From: Bacteroidota bacterium
GTDB lineage: Bacteria; Bacteroidota; Bacteroidia; M30B66
Reading direction: 5' to 3'
Length of the DNA: 64,000 bases
NCBI GenBank assembly: GCA_027490225.1
Contig: JAIXYK010000044.1
Span: forward strand, 114,888-178,887
The notes under the pieces were generated by a model, which searched no databases, was not told where the DNA came from, and saw nothing but the letters and a program-made list of their open reading frames with translations. Below, one piece after another: positions 27,960 to 37,800 of the stretch (its first letter is position 1; every line of letters starts with the position of its first letter). Made by a program: the position numbers and the translations under genes.

Positions 27960-28403
27960 CTATTGCGCTTCTTCGTTAACAGTAATTTTTTCGATAATAT
28001 CGCCTTGTCTGATTTGGTCAACGATATCAACATTTTCTATCACTTTTCCGAAAACTGTGTGCTTGCGGTCTAAGTGAGATGTATTGTTACGACTATGGCA
28101 AATAAAGAATTGTGAACCTCCTGTATCCTTACCGGCATGTGCCATAGAAAGTACACCTCTGTCATGGTATTGATTATCACCTGTTAACTCACATTTAATT
28201 TGATAACCAGGGCCACCTGCACCTGTACCTGTAGGATCTCCACCTTGCACTACAAAATCAGGGATAACTCTGTGAAATTTAACACCATCATAAAAACCTG
28301 ATTTAGCTAACTTTAAGAAGTTATCTACAGTTCCTGGGGCATCTTTAGCGAAGAATTCAATCTTCATAGTGCCATATTTTGTTTGCAAAGAAGCAGTTGT
28401 CAT
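27960..28403 (-). CDS. Cyclophilin-type peptidyl-prolyl isomerase
   Basis: A 147-residue single-domain cyclophilin with no signal peptide. Motifs: [25 protein letters not shown] (active-site Arg and Phe region), [17 protein letters not shown], and [11 protein letters not shown]. It catalyses Xaa-Pro isomerisation in the cytosol. First gene of a probable operon running leftward through isoaspartyl peptidase, M1 peptidase and the DUF4476 protein. Confidence 0.93.
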   Translation of the reverse strand: MTTASLQTKYGTMKIEFFAKDAPGTVDNFLKLAKSGFYDGVKFHRVIPDFVVQGGDPTGTGAGGPGYQIKCELTGDNQYHDRGVLSMAHAGKDTGGSQFFICHSRNNTSHLDRKHTVFGKVIENVDIVDQIRQGDIIEKITVNEEAQ

Positions 28404-28420
28404 GTTTAATAATTTTTGCG

Positions 28421-28428
28421 CAAAAGTA
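28421..28428 (-). promoter_or_regulatory. Minus-7 element of the cyclophilin operon
   Basis: Minus strand TACTTTTG is a perfect TAnnTTTG, 17 bp upstream of the ATG at 28403. A TTTT is found 19 nt further upstream in place of TTTG. Confidence 0.55.
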
Positions 28429-28451
28429 GTATTATGTAATTGAAATTAAAA

Positions 28452-29933
28452 TCAGTGACCCGACTTTTCTTTTGAAGGAGGAGACGGCTTACAAGGAAAT
28501 GGAGTAAATTCAGGTAATTTAGGTACAGCAATTTTACCTTGACTATGATTTTTTATAAAGTCTTCCAGTTGTTCAACTTCTATTCTTTTGGCGATAATCC
28601 TTTTTTCATTGTCTAATAAAAAAGCAACAGGTGTAGAATAAATATCATAATATTTTCTGAATTGCGCTGTACCCAATAAATCTGCTGCATTTATCCAATT
28701 GAGTTCTTTTTCTTTTATGTATTTGAACCATTCGGTCGTGTCTGCTTCAATGTAGACACCTAAAACCTCTAGGTCTAATTCTTTTTTGTTTTTATCGTAA
28801 AATGTTTTGAGTTGAGGAGTTACTTTTTGGCAATGACCGCAGCTTGGGTCCCAGAAATAAACAATGGTATATTTTGCTTTAATATCGTTTAAGGCAATTG
28901 GATGAAAATCGTTTTTAAGCAGGCGCATATTATTTGCCTTTCTTCCAATTAAACAAGGGTCTAAGGCTAATACTCTGTCGCAAATTTTCTCTTTTTGAGG
29001 ATCTTCTACCCAATAAGCTTTACCACTTAAGTAATAATTTTTTGCCATGTAAACGAACACGGCGTCCATTCCCATTATATTTGATTTCTCATAGGTATTT
29101 GTAATATAATAAACCAAGTATTTGAAGATTTCACCTGTTGGGTTGGTTAAGCCTATCATTTTATCGGCAGCAGCATTTATAGAGTCTGGTGTTTGCGCTG
29201 TTAACCTTTCTAAGTATTGTTTTATTTTATTTCCAAAAATAGGTGAACGAAGCAGTCGATCATCCTTCATATCTATTTTATCGAAATAATGGGCTTTGTA
29301 GTATCTAAATGCAAATGTGGAGTCTTTCTTCCCATTTGGAAGCATCGGTGCTTCTGGTATTTCAGGGTCAGTACTTGCTTCAAAAACTTTAGCCAGCAGT
29401 AAATTTGGATTTTCTTTAATTAGATTTAATTTATATTCTTTGACCTCTTTATCAATTGCGATTTGTTTATCCTTGATTTCTTTTGTTTTAGCTTCATCGT
29501 CTTTTACCTCATCCATTTCTTTTTTCAATGCTTCAATTGCTTTTCCTTTGATAGATATCCATTTTAAATATTGATAGAAAACATCATTGTCTTTAGAATT
29601 CTTTACTTTCATACTATTGATATAATCAACAGTATCTGTTTCCATGCTAAATTTCTGTTCCTTATCGATAATCAATTCAAAATACTTTTTATTGGGCATT
29701 ACAATTAAATAGATGCCTCCTGGTAAAACAGCATCTCCTTTAAACGTCATGTTGCCATTTTTATCAACTCTTGCTGAATCCTTTATGTACTGCTTATCAC
29801 CAAAATAATATGCGAGTTGACAAGTAGTATCTTTTACACCTTTTACAGTAATCTTAATGTCAAATCCATCAGCAAATAATTTTGAGCTTATTGTAAGGAA
29901 CGAAAGGATAATCAGAAAGTTAATTTTTGTCAT
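28452..29933 (-). CDS. Exported thioredoxin-fold (TlpA-like) protein with DUF4369-like N-terminus
   Basis: A signal peptide (MTKINFLIILSFLTISSKLFA), an N-terminal beta domain of the DUF4369 kind (TVKGVKDTTCQLAYYFGDKQYIKDSARVD...), a helical middle of the DUF5106 kind, and a C-terminal thioredoxin fold with Cys365-Gly-His-Cys368 in FWDPSCGHCQKV. Such proteins are periplasmic disulfide reductases or oxidases. The tail is Pro/Lys-rich. It lies upstream of the cyclophilin gene on the same strand, but that gene has its own promoter. Confidence 0.85.
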   Translation of the reverse strand: MTKINFLIILSFLTISSKLFADGFDIKITVKGVKDTTCQLAYYFGDKQYIKDSARVDKNGNMTFKGDAVLPGGIYLIVMPNKKYFELIIDKEQKFSMETDTVDYINSMKVKNSKDNDVFYQYLKWISIKGKAIEALKKEMDEVKDDEAKTKEIKDKQIAIDKEVKEYKLNLIKENPNLLLAKVFEASTDPEIPEAPMLPNGKKDSTFAFRYYKAHYFDKIDMKDDRLLRSPIFGNKIKQYLERLTAQTPDSINAAADKMIGLTNPTGEIFKYLVYYITNTYEKSNIMGMDAVFVYMAKNYYLSGKAYWVEDPQKEKICDRVLALDPCLIGRKANNMRLLKNDFHPIALNDIKAKYTIVYFWDPSCGHCQKVTPQLKTFYDKNKKELDLEVLGVYIEADTTEWFKYIKEKELNWINAADLLGTAQFRKYYDIYSTPVAFLLDNEKRIIAKRIEVEQLEDFIKNHSQGKIAVPKLPEFTPFPCKPSPPSKEKSGH

Positions 29934-30098
29934 AATATTTAAAATTTAAAAGCGGCGCAACATATCAAAAATTGTGCTAAATCGATTAAAATAAAAAACT
30001 AATTATCATCCTATCTTAAAACAAGAAGTTTAATAGGACTAAAGTTATGTGATTTGGTACTCTTTTTTTTTGCATTTTTGTCGGACAAATAAAGATTG

Positions 30099-32258
30099 AT
30101 GAAATTTATCTACTTAATAATCAGCACATTTCTATTTAACCCAGTTTATTTATTTGCTGATGAGGGAATGTGGTTACCCCTTTTATTAAAACAGTTGAAT
30201 GAAAAAAAAATGCAATCTGCTGGTTTAAAGATAAGTGCAGAAGATATTTATAGTGTAAATCGTTCAAGCCTGAAAGATGCAGTGGCACTTTTTGGAAGAG
30301 GTTGCACGGGAGAAATTATTAGTAATGAAGGATTGTTGCTTACCAATCATCATTGTGGTTTTAGTCAGATTCAAGACCATTCAACACTTGAAAATGACTA
30401 TTTAAAAAATGGATTCTGGGCAAAAACTAAGGAAAACGAAATGACTAATCCAGGACTTTCAGTTAGTTTTTTAATTAGAATGGAAGATGTAACAGAAGCC
30501 ATTACCCAAGATTTGTATAAATTAACGGATGAAAATGCGAGGGAAAATATAGTTGCCCAACGCTCGTTGGAAATCGTAAAAAAAGCTATTGCAGGCACTC
30601 ATTATGAGGCATCAGTGAAACCGATGTATAATGGGAATGAGTATTATCTATTTGTAATGGAGGTTTTTAAAGATGTTCGATTGGTTGGCGCTCCACCTTC
30701 AAGCATTGGAAAATTTGGAAAAGATGAAGATAACTGGTCTTGGCCAAGACATACAGGAGATTTCAGCCTTTTTAGAATTTACGCAGGAAAAGATAACAAA
30801 CCTGCTGAATATTCTAAAGATAATATTCCTTTTACACCAAGATATGTAATGCCAATATGCACAACAGGAGTAAATGAAAACGATTTTACTATGGTATATG
30901 GATTTCCCGGGAGGACAAATGAATATTTAACTTCCTATGCTGTAGAACAATTAATTACTATTAGCAATCCGATTAAAGTTGATTTAAGAGGAAAGCGTTT
31001 GGAAGTGATGAATCGATTTATGGAAGCCGATAGAGAAATTTTCTTAAAATATGCAGACAAATATTCAAGCATTAGTAATTACCATAAAAAATGGAAAGGA
31101 GAGACAAAAGGATTATTAAAAGCCAATGCCATTGATAAAAAGAGGTCATTTGAAAGATTGTTTGAAAACAGGGTAAACGCAGATGAACAATATATAAGAT
31201 ACTTGGACCTGATACCTGAAATAAAAAAACAATATGATGCTTTAGAAATAATTCAACCTGAGCTAGATTTATTTAATGAAGGACTTTTTGTTATTGAACT
31301 TTTTAAATTCACAAATTCATTTGCAACTATTGCAAATGTTACTTCAGAAGAAATTAGCTCAGATAAAACAAAAGAGTTAATCAAAAACTTACAGTCAATT
31401 TCAAAGTCATTTTTCAAAGATTATTATGCACCAATTGACAGAGAAATTGCAACAGATTTAATTAATACTTATTATAAGAAAACAAACCTTTCAGCTTCTC
31501 CCGATTTTATTCCTTCATTCAGAAAAGGTTTTGCTGCTGAGGATTTAAAATTAGCTGTAGATCAATTATTTGAGCAAAGTTTCTTGGATGAAGAATCTGA
31601 AGTTTCAAAATTTTTAAACGATTTAACAGTATCAGGAATTGCCAGGTTAAAAAATGACCCGGTATTTCAATTGGTTAATTTCTACAATAATTTTTACAAA
31701 GAGAATATATTAAACAAATACAATGAAATAAATAAAAAGCTGATTCCTTTGAACAGGTCGTTTGTAAAAGCGCAACGTGAAGTGATTACTGAAAAACAGT
31801 TTTATCCTGATGCAAATTCTACATTGCGTATTGCATATGGAAAAATTGAGGGTTACACACCAAACGATGCCGTAACATATGAATGGAATACAACGGGTGA
31901 AGGCATTTTACAAAAAAATAATACAGAACATAGTGATTATGCAATAGAGCCTCGCATGAAGATGTTATTAGAAAACAAAGATTTTGGAAACTATGCAGAA
32001 AAAAATGGGGCGCTTCCAATTTGCTTTGCTGCATCTAATCATACTACAGGTGGAAATTCGGGAAGTCCGGTATTAAATGCAAAAGGACATTTGATAGGGA
32101 CAAATTTTGACAGGAACTGGGAAGGAACCATGAGCGATATTTATTACGACATTAATCAAGTTAGGAATATTGTTCTAGATGTTCGTTATACGCTGTGGGT
32201 AATTGATAAATATGCGGAAGCAGGGCATTTGATAAAAGAAATGCAATTAGTAAAGTAA
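30099..32258 (+). CDS. S46 dipeptidyl-peptidase, DPP11-like
   Basis: A 719-residue periplasmic serine peptidase that releases dipeptides. Signal peptide MKFIYLIISTFLFNPVYLFA; ADEGMWLP is the family's mature N-terminus. The catalytic His lies in TNHHCG (84-85) and the catalytic Ser at 654 (GGNSGSPV). Arg672 in FDRNWEGTMSD falls 18 residues after the Ser, where DPP11 has Arg and DPP7 has Gly; this predicts cleavage after Asp/Glu. The ATG at 30099 was preferred over a TTG one codon earlier. It is followed 2 bp later by ruvX. Confidence 0.92.
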   Translation: MKFIYLIISTFLFNPVYLFADEGMWLPLLLKQLNEKKMQSAGLKISAEDIYSVNRSSLKDAVALFGRGCTGEIISNEGLLLTNHHCGFSQIQDHSTLENDYLKNGFWAKTKENEMTNPGLSVSFLIRMEDVTEAITQDLYKLTDENARENIVAQRSLEIVKKAIAGTHYEASVKPMYNGNEYYLFVMEVFKDVRLVGAPPSSIGKFGKDEDNWSWPRHTGDFSLFRIYAGKDNKPAEYSKDNIPFTPRYVMPICTTGVNENDFTMVYGFPGRTNEYLTSYAVEQLITISNPIKVDLRGKRLEVMNRFMEADREIFLKYADKYSSISNYHKKWKGETKGLLKANAIDKKRSFERLFENRVNADEQYIRYLDLIPEIKKQYDALEIIQPELDLFNEGLFVIELFKFTNSFATIANVTSEEISSDKTKELIKNLQSISKSFFKDYYAPIDREIATDLINTYYKKTNLSASPDFIPSFRKGFAAEDLKLAVDQLFEQSFLDEESEVSKFLNDLTVSGIARLKNDPVFQLVNFYNNFYKENILNKYNEINKKLIPLNRSFVKAQREVITEKQFYPDANSTLRIAYGKIEGYTPNDAVTYEWNTTGEGILQKNNTEHSDYAIEPRMKMLLENKDFGNYAEKNGALPICFAASNHTTGGNSGSPVLNAKGHLIGTNFDRNWEGTMSDIYYDINQVRNIVLDVRYTLWVIDKYAEAGHLIKEMQLVK

Positions 32259-32260
32259 TT

Positions 32261-32686
32261 TTGGGAAGAATTTTAGCAATCGATTTCGGGACTAAAAGAA
32301 TTGGGTTAGCGGTTACTGATTCAAATCAAATAATTGCAACTTCCTTAACTACAATTCCTTCAGCAGAAATTTTCGACTACTTAAAAACTTATTTTTCTAA
32401 GGAAACAGTTACTCGAATTATCATAGGGGAACCCAAACATTTAGATGGCAGTAAAAGTGGACCAATTGAAGCTTTAAATAACTTCAAAAAAGCGCTGGTT
32501 CGTTTATTTCCTGGTATACCTGTAGAAAGTATAGATGAACGCTTTACCAGCAAAATCGCATTTGAGTCGATGATTCTGTCAGGAGCCAAAAAAAAAGACA
32601 GAGAAAACAAAAGCAATATTGACAAAATAAGTGCAGTGATAATTTTACAAGACTATTTATCGCAACTTTCTTACAGAAAAAGTTAA
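32261..32686 (+). CDS. ruvX: Holliday junction resolvase-like RuvX/YqgF
   Basis: A 141-residue RNase H-fold protein: ILAIDFGTKRIGLAVTD (first Asp), IIGEPKHLDG, and SIDERFTSKIA followed by a C-terminal Asp region (NIDKISAVIILQDYL). The family is implicated in pre-16S rRNA maturation. The start is TTG at 32261, giving MGRILAID, which fits the family exactly and lies 2 bp after the peptidase stop; no ATG is near. Confidence 0.9.
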   Translation: MGRILAIDFGTKRIGLAVTDSNQIIATSLTTIPSAEIFDYLKTYFSKETVTRIIIGEPKHLDGSKSGPIEALNNFKKALVRLFPGIPVESIDERFTSKIAFESMILSGAKKKDRENKSNIDKISAVIILQDYLSQLSYRKS

Positions 32687-32695
32687 TTTTGCAGC

Positions 32696-33259
32696 ATGAT
32701 TTTACCAATTGTGGCCTACGGTGCATCTGTATTAAAGAAAAAAGCGGTTGATATAGATAAAGATTACCCCGCTTTGTCAGATTTGATAGACAATATGTTT
32801 GAAACCATGTATTATGCGCATGGAGTGGGGCTCGCGGCTCCTCAAGTTGGACTTTCTATTCGTTTATTTGTTGTTGATGCAAACCCATTTGCGGAAGATG
32901 ATGCAAGTCTTAAGCATTTTAAAAGAATATTTATAAATGCTCAAATAGTTGAGGAAAGTGGCGAGAAATGGAAATTTAACGAGGGCTGTTTAAGCATACC
33001 TGGTGTGAGAGAAGACATAGAAAGAGTTCCTACAATTCGTTTAAAATGGGTGGATGAGCATTTTACACCTTTCGAGGAAACCTTTACTGGTCTTAAAGCC
33101 CGGGTGATTCAGCACGAATACGATCATATTGATGGTATTTTATTTACTGATAGAATGAGTCAGTTAAAACGCACAATTTTACACAGCAAACTCAGTAATA
33201 TTACAAAAGGAAAGGTGAACGTAGATTATAGAATGAAATTTCCACAACTAAAAAAATAA
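32696..33259 (+). CDS. def: Peptide deformylase
   Basis: A 187-residue metalloenzyme that removes the formyl group from new proteins. Three signature motifs: GVGLAAPQVG, EGCLSIPGV with metal ligand Cys98, and QHEYDHIDG with His140 and His144. It starts 9 bp after ruvX, so the two are co-transcribed. The length and spacing are those of type I enzymes. Confidence 0.96.
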   Translation: MILPIVAYGASVLKKKAVDIDKDYPALSDLIDNMFETMYYAHGVGLAAPQVGLSIRLFVVDANPFAEDDASLKHFKRIFINAQIVEESGEKWKFNEGCLSIPGVREDIERVPTIRLKWVDEHFTPFEETFTGLKARVIQHEYDHIDGILFTDRMSQLKRTILHSKLSNITKGKVNVDYRMKFPQLKK

Positions 33260-33296
33260 ATAGTTTCAATACATTTACCACGTTAAATACATACAC

Positions 33297-33851
33297 ATGA
33301 ATTTTAAATTTCTTTCCATACTGTTAATTTTTTCTTCATTGCTATTAACAAGTTGCGGAGATAATCGCGACGAATCCATCAAAAAAATTAAGGAACTTGA
33401 ATCAAAGTTGATGAAAGATTCAACAAAAGCCAAAGACGAAGTAAGTGCTTACAATTTGCAAGTAGCTTATTCTCAATTTCAAGAAAATTTCCCTGAAGAC
33501 CCCGAAGCACCAGAATATTTGTTTAAAGCAGCTGATTTAAGTATAAGTTTATCATGGGGAGAATCTGCAATTGCAATTTTAGATGAGTTCCTACAGTTTT
33601 ATCCAAATCATAAACGTGCTGCAGAAGCATTGTTTTATAAAGGATATGTGTATGATAATCAAATAAATGACGATGTAAAAGCTGGTGAATTTTACAGAGC
33701 TTTTTTAAAAAAATATCCCAATAATGCTTTTGCACCTAGTGTAGAAGCTTCTATTAAAAATTTAGGAAAATCTGATGAAGAATTGATTAAAGAATTCGAA
33801 AAGATGAATGGGGATACTGCAAAAAAAGATACATCAGCAAAATCTGTTTAG
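33297..33851 (+). CDS. TPR-containing lipoprotein (184 aa)
   Basis: A lipoprotein signal with lipobox LLLTSC (Cys20), then a charged coil (KIKELESKLMKD) and three TPR-like helical pairs (YSQFQENFPEDPEAPEYLFKAADLSI, AIAILDEFLQFYPNHKRAAEALF, AGEFYRAFLKKYPNNAFAPSV). It resembles BamD/YbgF-type outer-membrane lipoproteins but is too short to be BamD. Last gene of the ruvX-def run; its 3' end overlaps the convergent tsaD by 4 bp. Confidence 0.82.
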   Translation: MNFKFLSILLIFSSLLLTSCGDNRDESIKKIKELESKLMKDSTKAKDEVSAYNLQVAYSQFQENFPEDPEAPEYLFKAADLSISLSWGESAIAILDEFLQFYPNHKRAAEALFYKGYVYDNQINDDVKAGEFYRAFLKKYPNNAFAPSVEASIKNLGKSDEELIKEFEKMNGDTAKKDTSAKSV

Positions 33852-34876
33852 GCCAATTCAATTAATGGAAATCTAGCCAGAGAAGGATTTCCAAAATCTG
33901 AAAATTGTTTTTCTTTAAATTTAAAATAACCTGCAATTCCCACCATTGCAGCGTTGTCTGTGCAATATTCAAAAGGAGGAATAAAAACATCATAACCGCT
34001 TGATTTCAATTGATCAAATGTGTTTCTGAGCAATGAATTCGCTGAAACACCACCAGCAAGCGCTAAATCTGTTATCTTTTCATTTTCAGCTGCTAATAAC
34101 AATTTCTTAATTAAGATACTTACAATTGCTTGCTGAATAGAAGCACATAAATCCGCTTTGTTCTCTTCAATAAAATCAGGGTTTTTATTCATTTCTCTAT
34201 TTACTAAGTATAAAAATGAAGTTTTTAAACCGCTAAAGCTAAAATCGAAAAGCCCTGTTTTAGGTTCAGGAAATGTAAATTTATTTGGATTTCCTGTTTG
34301 GGCCAATTTATCGACCATTGGGCCGCCGGGATAAGGTAAACCTAATATTTTAGCTACTTTGTCGAATGCTTCACCTGCGGCATCGTCTATTGTTTCTCCT
34401 AAAATTTCAAGTGTTAAATAAGAGGTAATCTTAACGATTTGTGTATGTCCACCAGAAACAGTTAAACATAAAAATGGGAATTTAGGATAAGATTGCCCAC
34501 CATTAATAAAATGAGCCAAAATATGCGCTTGCATGTGATGTACTTCTATTAATGGAATACCCAGAGAGAGAGAAAATGCTTTTGCAAAAGTTCCACCTAC
34601 CAATAAAGAACCTAATAAACCAGGGCCTTTTGTATAAGCAATTGCATTTAACTGATGTTTGTCTATTTTTGCTTGCTGCAAAGCCAGTTCTACTGTTGGA
34701 ACTATGTTTTGCAAATGCGCTCTAGATGCCAATTCAGGAACAACACCTCCCCATTTTTCATGCACGTGCTGAGTTGCTACAATATTGGCAAGTATTTTGT
34801 CATTGCACAAAATCGCTACCGCAGTGTCATCGCATGAAGATTCAATGGCTAGCGTATAGATTGGTTGAGAAATCAT
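33848..34876 (-). CDS. tsaD: tRNA N6-threonylcarbamoyladenosine transferase TsaD
   Basis: A 342-residue Kae1/TsaD protein that completes t6A37 formation on ANN-reading tRNAs with TsaB, TsaC and TsaE. Motifs: LAIESSCDDTAVAIL, the metal motif HHMQAHILAHF, CLTVSGGHTQI, DDAAGEAFDKVAKILGLPYPGGP, ALAGGVSANSLLR and CTDNAAMVG. Divergent from tamB, with only a short gap between starts. Confidence 0.95.
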   Translation of the reverse strand: MISQPIYTLAIESSCDDTAVAILCNDKILANIVATQHVHEKWGGVVPELASRAHLQNIVPTVELALQQAKIDKHQLNAIAYTKGPGLLGSLLVGGTFAKAFSLSLGIPLIEVHHMQAHILAHFINGGQSYPKFPFLCLTVSGGHTQIVKITSYLTLEILGETIDDAAGEAFDKVAKILGLPYPGGPMVDKLAQTGNPNKFTFPEPKTGLFDFSFSGLKTSFLYLVNREMNKNPDFIEENKADLCASIQQAIVSILIKKLLLAAENEKITDLALAGGVSANSLLRNTFDQLKSSGYDVFIPPFEYCTDNAAMVGIAGYFKFKEKQFSDFGNPSLARFPLIELA

Positions 34877-34894
34877 TTATTAATTTAGGAACTT

Positions 34895-37800
34895 ATTAAA
34901 ATACTGCGCAAAATAACGGGATTTTTATTGCTTTTCGTGTTGTTTATCCTCACGACTGCATTTATTGTTGCGCAAAGCGGTCGATTTCAAACTTGGTTAG
35001 CCAAAAAAGTCGCTCAACAATTATCTTTAGCAATTGGTTCCAAAGTAGATATTCGTTCTATAAAAATTGATTTCTTTGACAGGGTAAGTTTAGAAGGATT
35101 TTATGTTGAAGACTTGCACAAAGATACTTTGTTATATGTTGATGCATTAAAGGCAAACTTTAATGATGTTTACTTAAATTTTTCTCATTTCGATTTTGAC
35201 AAAGTAACCCTTCAGAAGGGGCAATTTAATGTAAGGCAGTTTCAGGGAGAAGAGGACCTGAATATTCAATTTATATTAGATATCATTAATGGACCTAAAG
35301 ACACTACAGATACTGTTAAATCGATTCCGCCAGAATTGTTCTTTTGGAAAGTAAAGCTAGAAGATGTAAATTTTACTTATGAGTATAGAGATACGATTCC
35401 AGACACAGGTTTTGGAATTAATTATGACCATTTAAGAATTGAAAATATTCATGCAGAACTGAATAGGTTTTTAATTATTGATGATTCATTATCTGGCGAG
35501 ATAAGAAACTTTAGTTGCAAGGAACATAGCGGCTTTGAAGTAAAAAAACTTCAAACTGATTTTACTGTAGCCTACACCACCATAGAATTGTCGAATTTAA
35601 AAATGGCCTCTAAAGAAAGTAGTTTAGAAGGTAAATTTCATTTTGATTATGATAATTATGATGAGTTAAGCGACTTTATAACGGAAGTTGAAATGAGGGG
35701 AAAAGTAAAGAGATCGTCTTTGTTACTATCTGAATTAGCTTATTTTGCTCCTGAACTCAAAGGTTTCGAAACCCGCATCAGTTTGAAAGGAGATGTGAAA
35801 GGAACAGTTGATAACATGCGATGCAGCAATGTGCAGTTAGGTTTGGGAAAAGAAACAAGGTTGTTAGGCAGTGTTAATTTCAAAGGACTTCCTGATATAG
35901 ATTCTACCCAATTTAATTTCCAATTGAGTGAATTACGAACGAGTAAAAGAGACCTTGAAACGCTTTATGAGTATCCTTTTTATGGTAAAAAACACTTAGA
36001 AATTCCTTCACTAATTGGAAGTCTTGGAATTATAACCTACCGAGGAAAATTAAAAGGCACACTGGATGATTTAGAATCAGATGGAAACTGGGCTACAGAT
36101 TTAGGAGAAGTCACGACTCAAGTAAATTTAAAACTTGATAAAGATTTTGATGAGTACACATATACTGGATACATTAAAACTGAGGAATTCGATATTGGAA
36201 CTTTTCTGGATGAAAAGGAAATATTAGGAAAAATTGCAATTGAAACCAGTATAAATGGATTTAGTTTTAATCCTGAATTATTAATAGCAGACTTAAATGG
36301 CTTTCTGCCTTTCATCGATTTAAATGGATATCGTTATCAAAATTTAACAATTGTAGGTTCTGTTCAGAAACAATTATATGATGGAAGCTTAAAAGTAGCT
36401 GACCCTAATTTAAGATTAGATTTTAATGGGGTGGTCGACCTAAGGGCAAAAGAGCCTGCATTTGATTTTCATGCGAATCTGGACATGGCAGATTTAAACG
36501 GATTGGGATTTACAAAAAGAGATTCTGCATTTGTTGTTTCTAGTGAAATTACTTCTGGTTTCTCGGGAAATAGAATTGACGATTTAATTGGTAAAATTGA
36601 ATTGGCACAAACTGAGGTAAAATATGGCTCAAGGAAATTCTATGTTGAAGATGTATTATTAGAAGCTAAAGGAAGTAGTTTAAATAAAGACATCTCAATA
36701 CTATCAGACATGTTTGATTTAAATGTGAATGGGGCATTTCAAATGGTGAAACTTCCAAATTCTATATCAAAGGTGCTTAATAGTTTCCTTCCGTCTTATA
36801 CTGCTTTAAAAGTAAATAAGAAGGACAATACAATTGAGAATTTTAAATGGGATTTAAATGTAAAAAATGTAAAATTGCTTTCAGCATTGTTTTTCCCAGA
36901 TATAGAAATTAGCAAAAACACACGTATTTATGGTGATTTCAGCACATTAGAGAATAAAATAAATGTGCAAGCTAAGGCTCCATTTTTGGGAATTTCGGGA
37001 ATTAAATTAAATGGATTAACTGTTAATGGAAATGCACTAAATAGAAAATTAACCTTTAATTCGGATGTGGAGGAATTAGAAATTTCGGATAGTTTAAGAA
37101 TTAATCATGTGAGCTTAGCTTCTAATGCTGTAACAGACAGTGTTGCGTTAAAGTTAAAATGGGCATCAAAAAGAGAATTGAAAGGAGCGGATGCAGAAAT
37201 AAATATGAAGGCTGATTTTACTGGCGAAAAAATAACTATGAATTTGCTGCCATCTTTGATATTAATTTCGGACACATTATGGCAAGTAAATGATGAAAAT
37301 GCCATTGTAATTGAAAATAAAAAAATTGAATTTATTAATGTTGGATTTATCCATAATACAGAGTTTATTAGGATTGATGGAATTGCCAGCAATAGTTCAA
37401 AAGATGAGCTGGATATAGTATTAGATAATTTTGGACTGAATAATTTAAATCCATTTATTGCTGAAAGCGGAATTGAGGTTAATGGTTCATCGAAAGGAAT
37501 TATTACAATTTCAAATGTATTTAAAAAGCCATTTTTCGAAAGTAATTTAGAGTTTAAACAAATTAAATTGAATGAAGATTTAATTGGTGATGGTCAATTG
37601 ATTAGCGAATGGGACGATGTAAACAATAGAATTATTCTGGATGGATTATTAAAATCGGGACTTGTTCCAAAAATTAGTTTTAATGGCAATTATTATCCGC
37701 GAAAAAAAGAAAATAATATTGACATTGATTTAATTTTAAATAACATTAAAATTGACTTATTTAAAAAATATGTAACCGATATTTTTTCTGATATCTCAGG

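Noticed and set aside
27956..28033. N-terminal extension of the isoaspartyl peptidase
   Set aside because: It overlaps the cyclophilin coding region, and the family begins just before IAIHGGAG.
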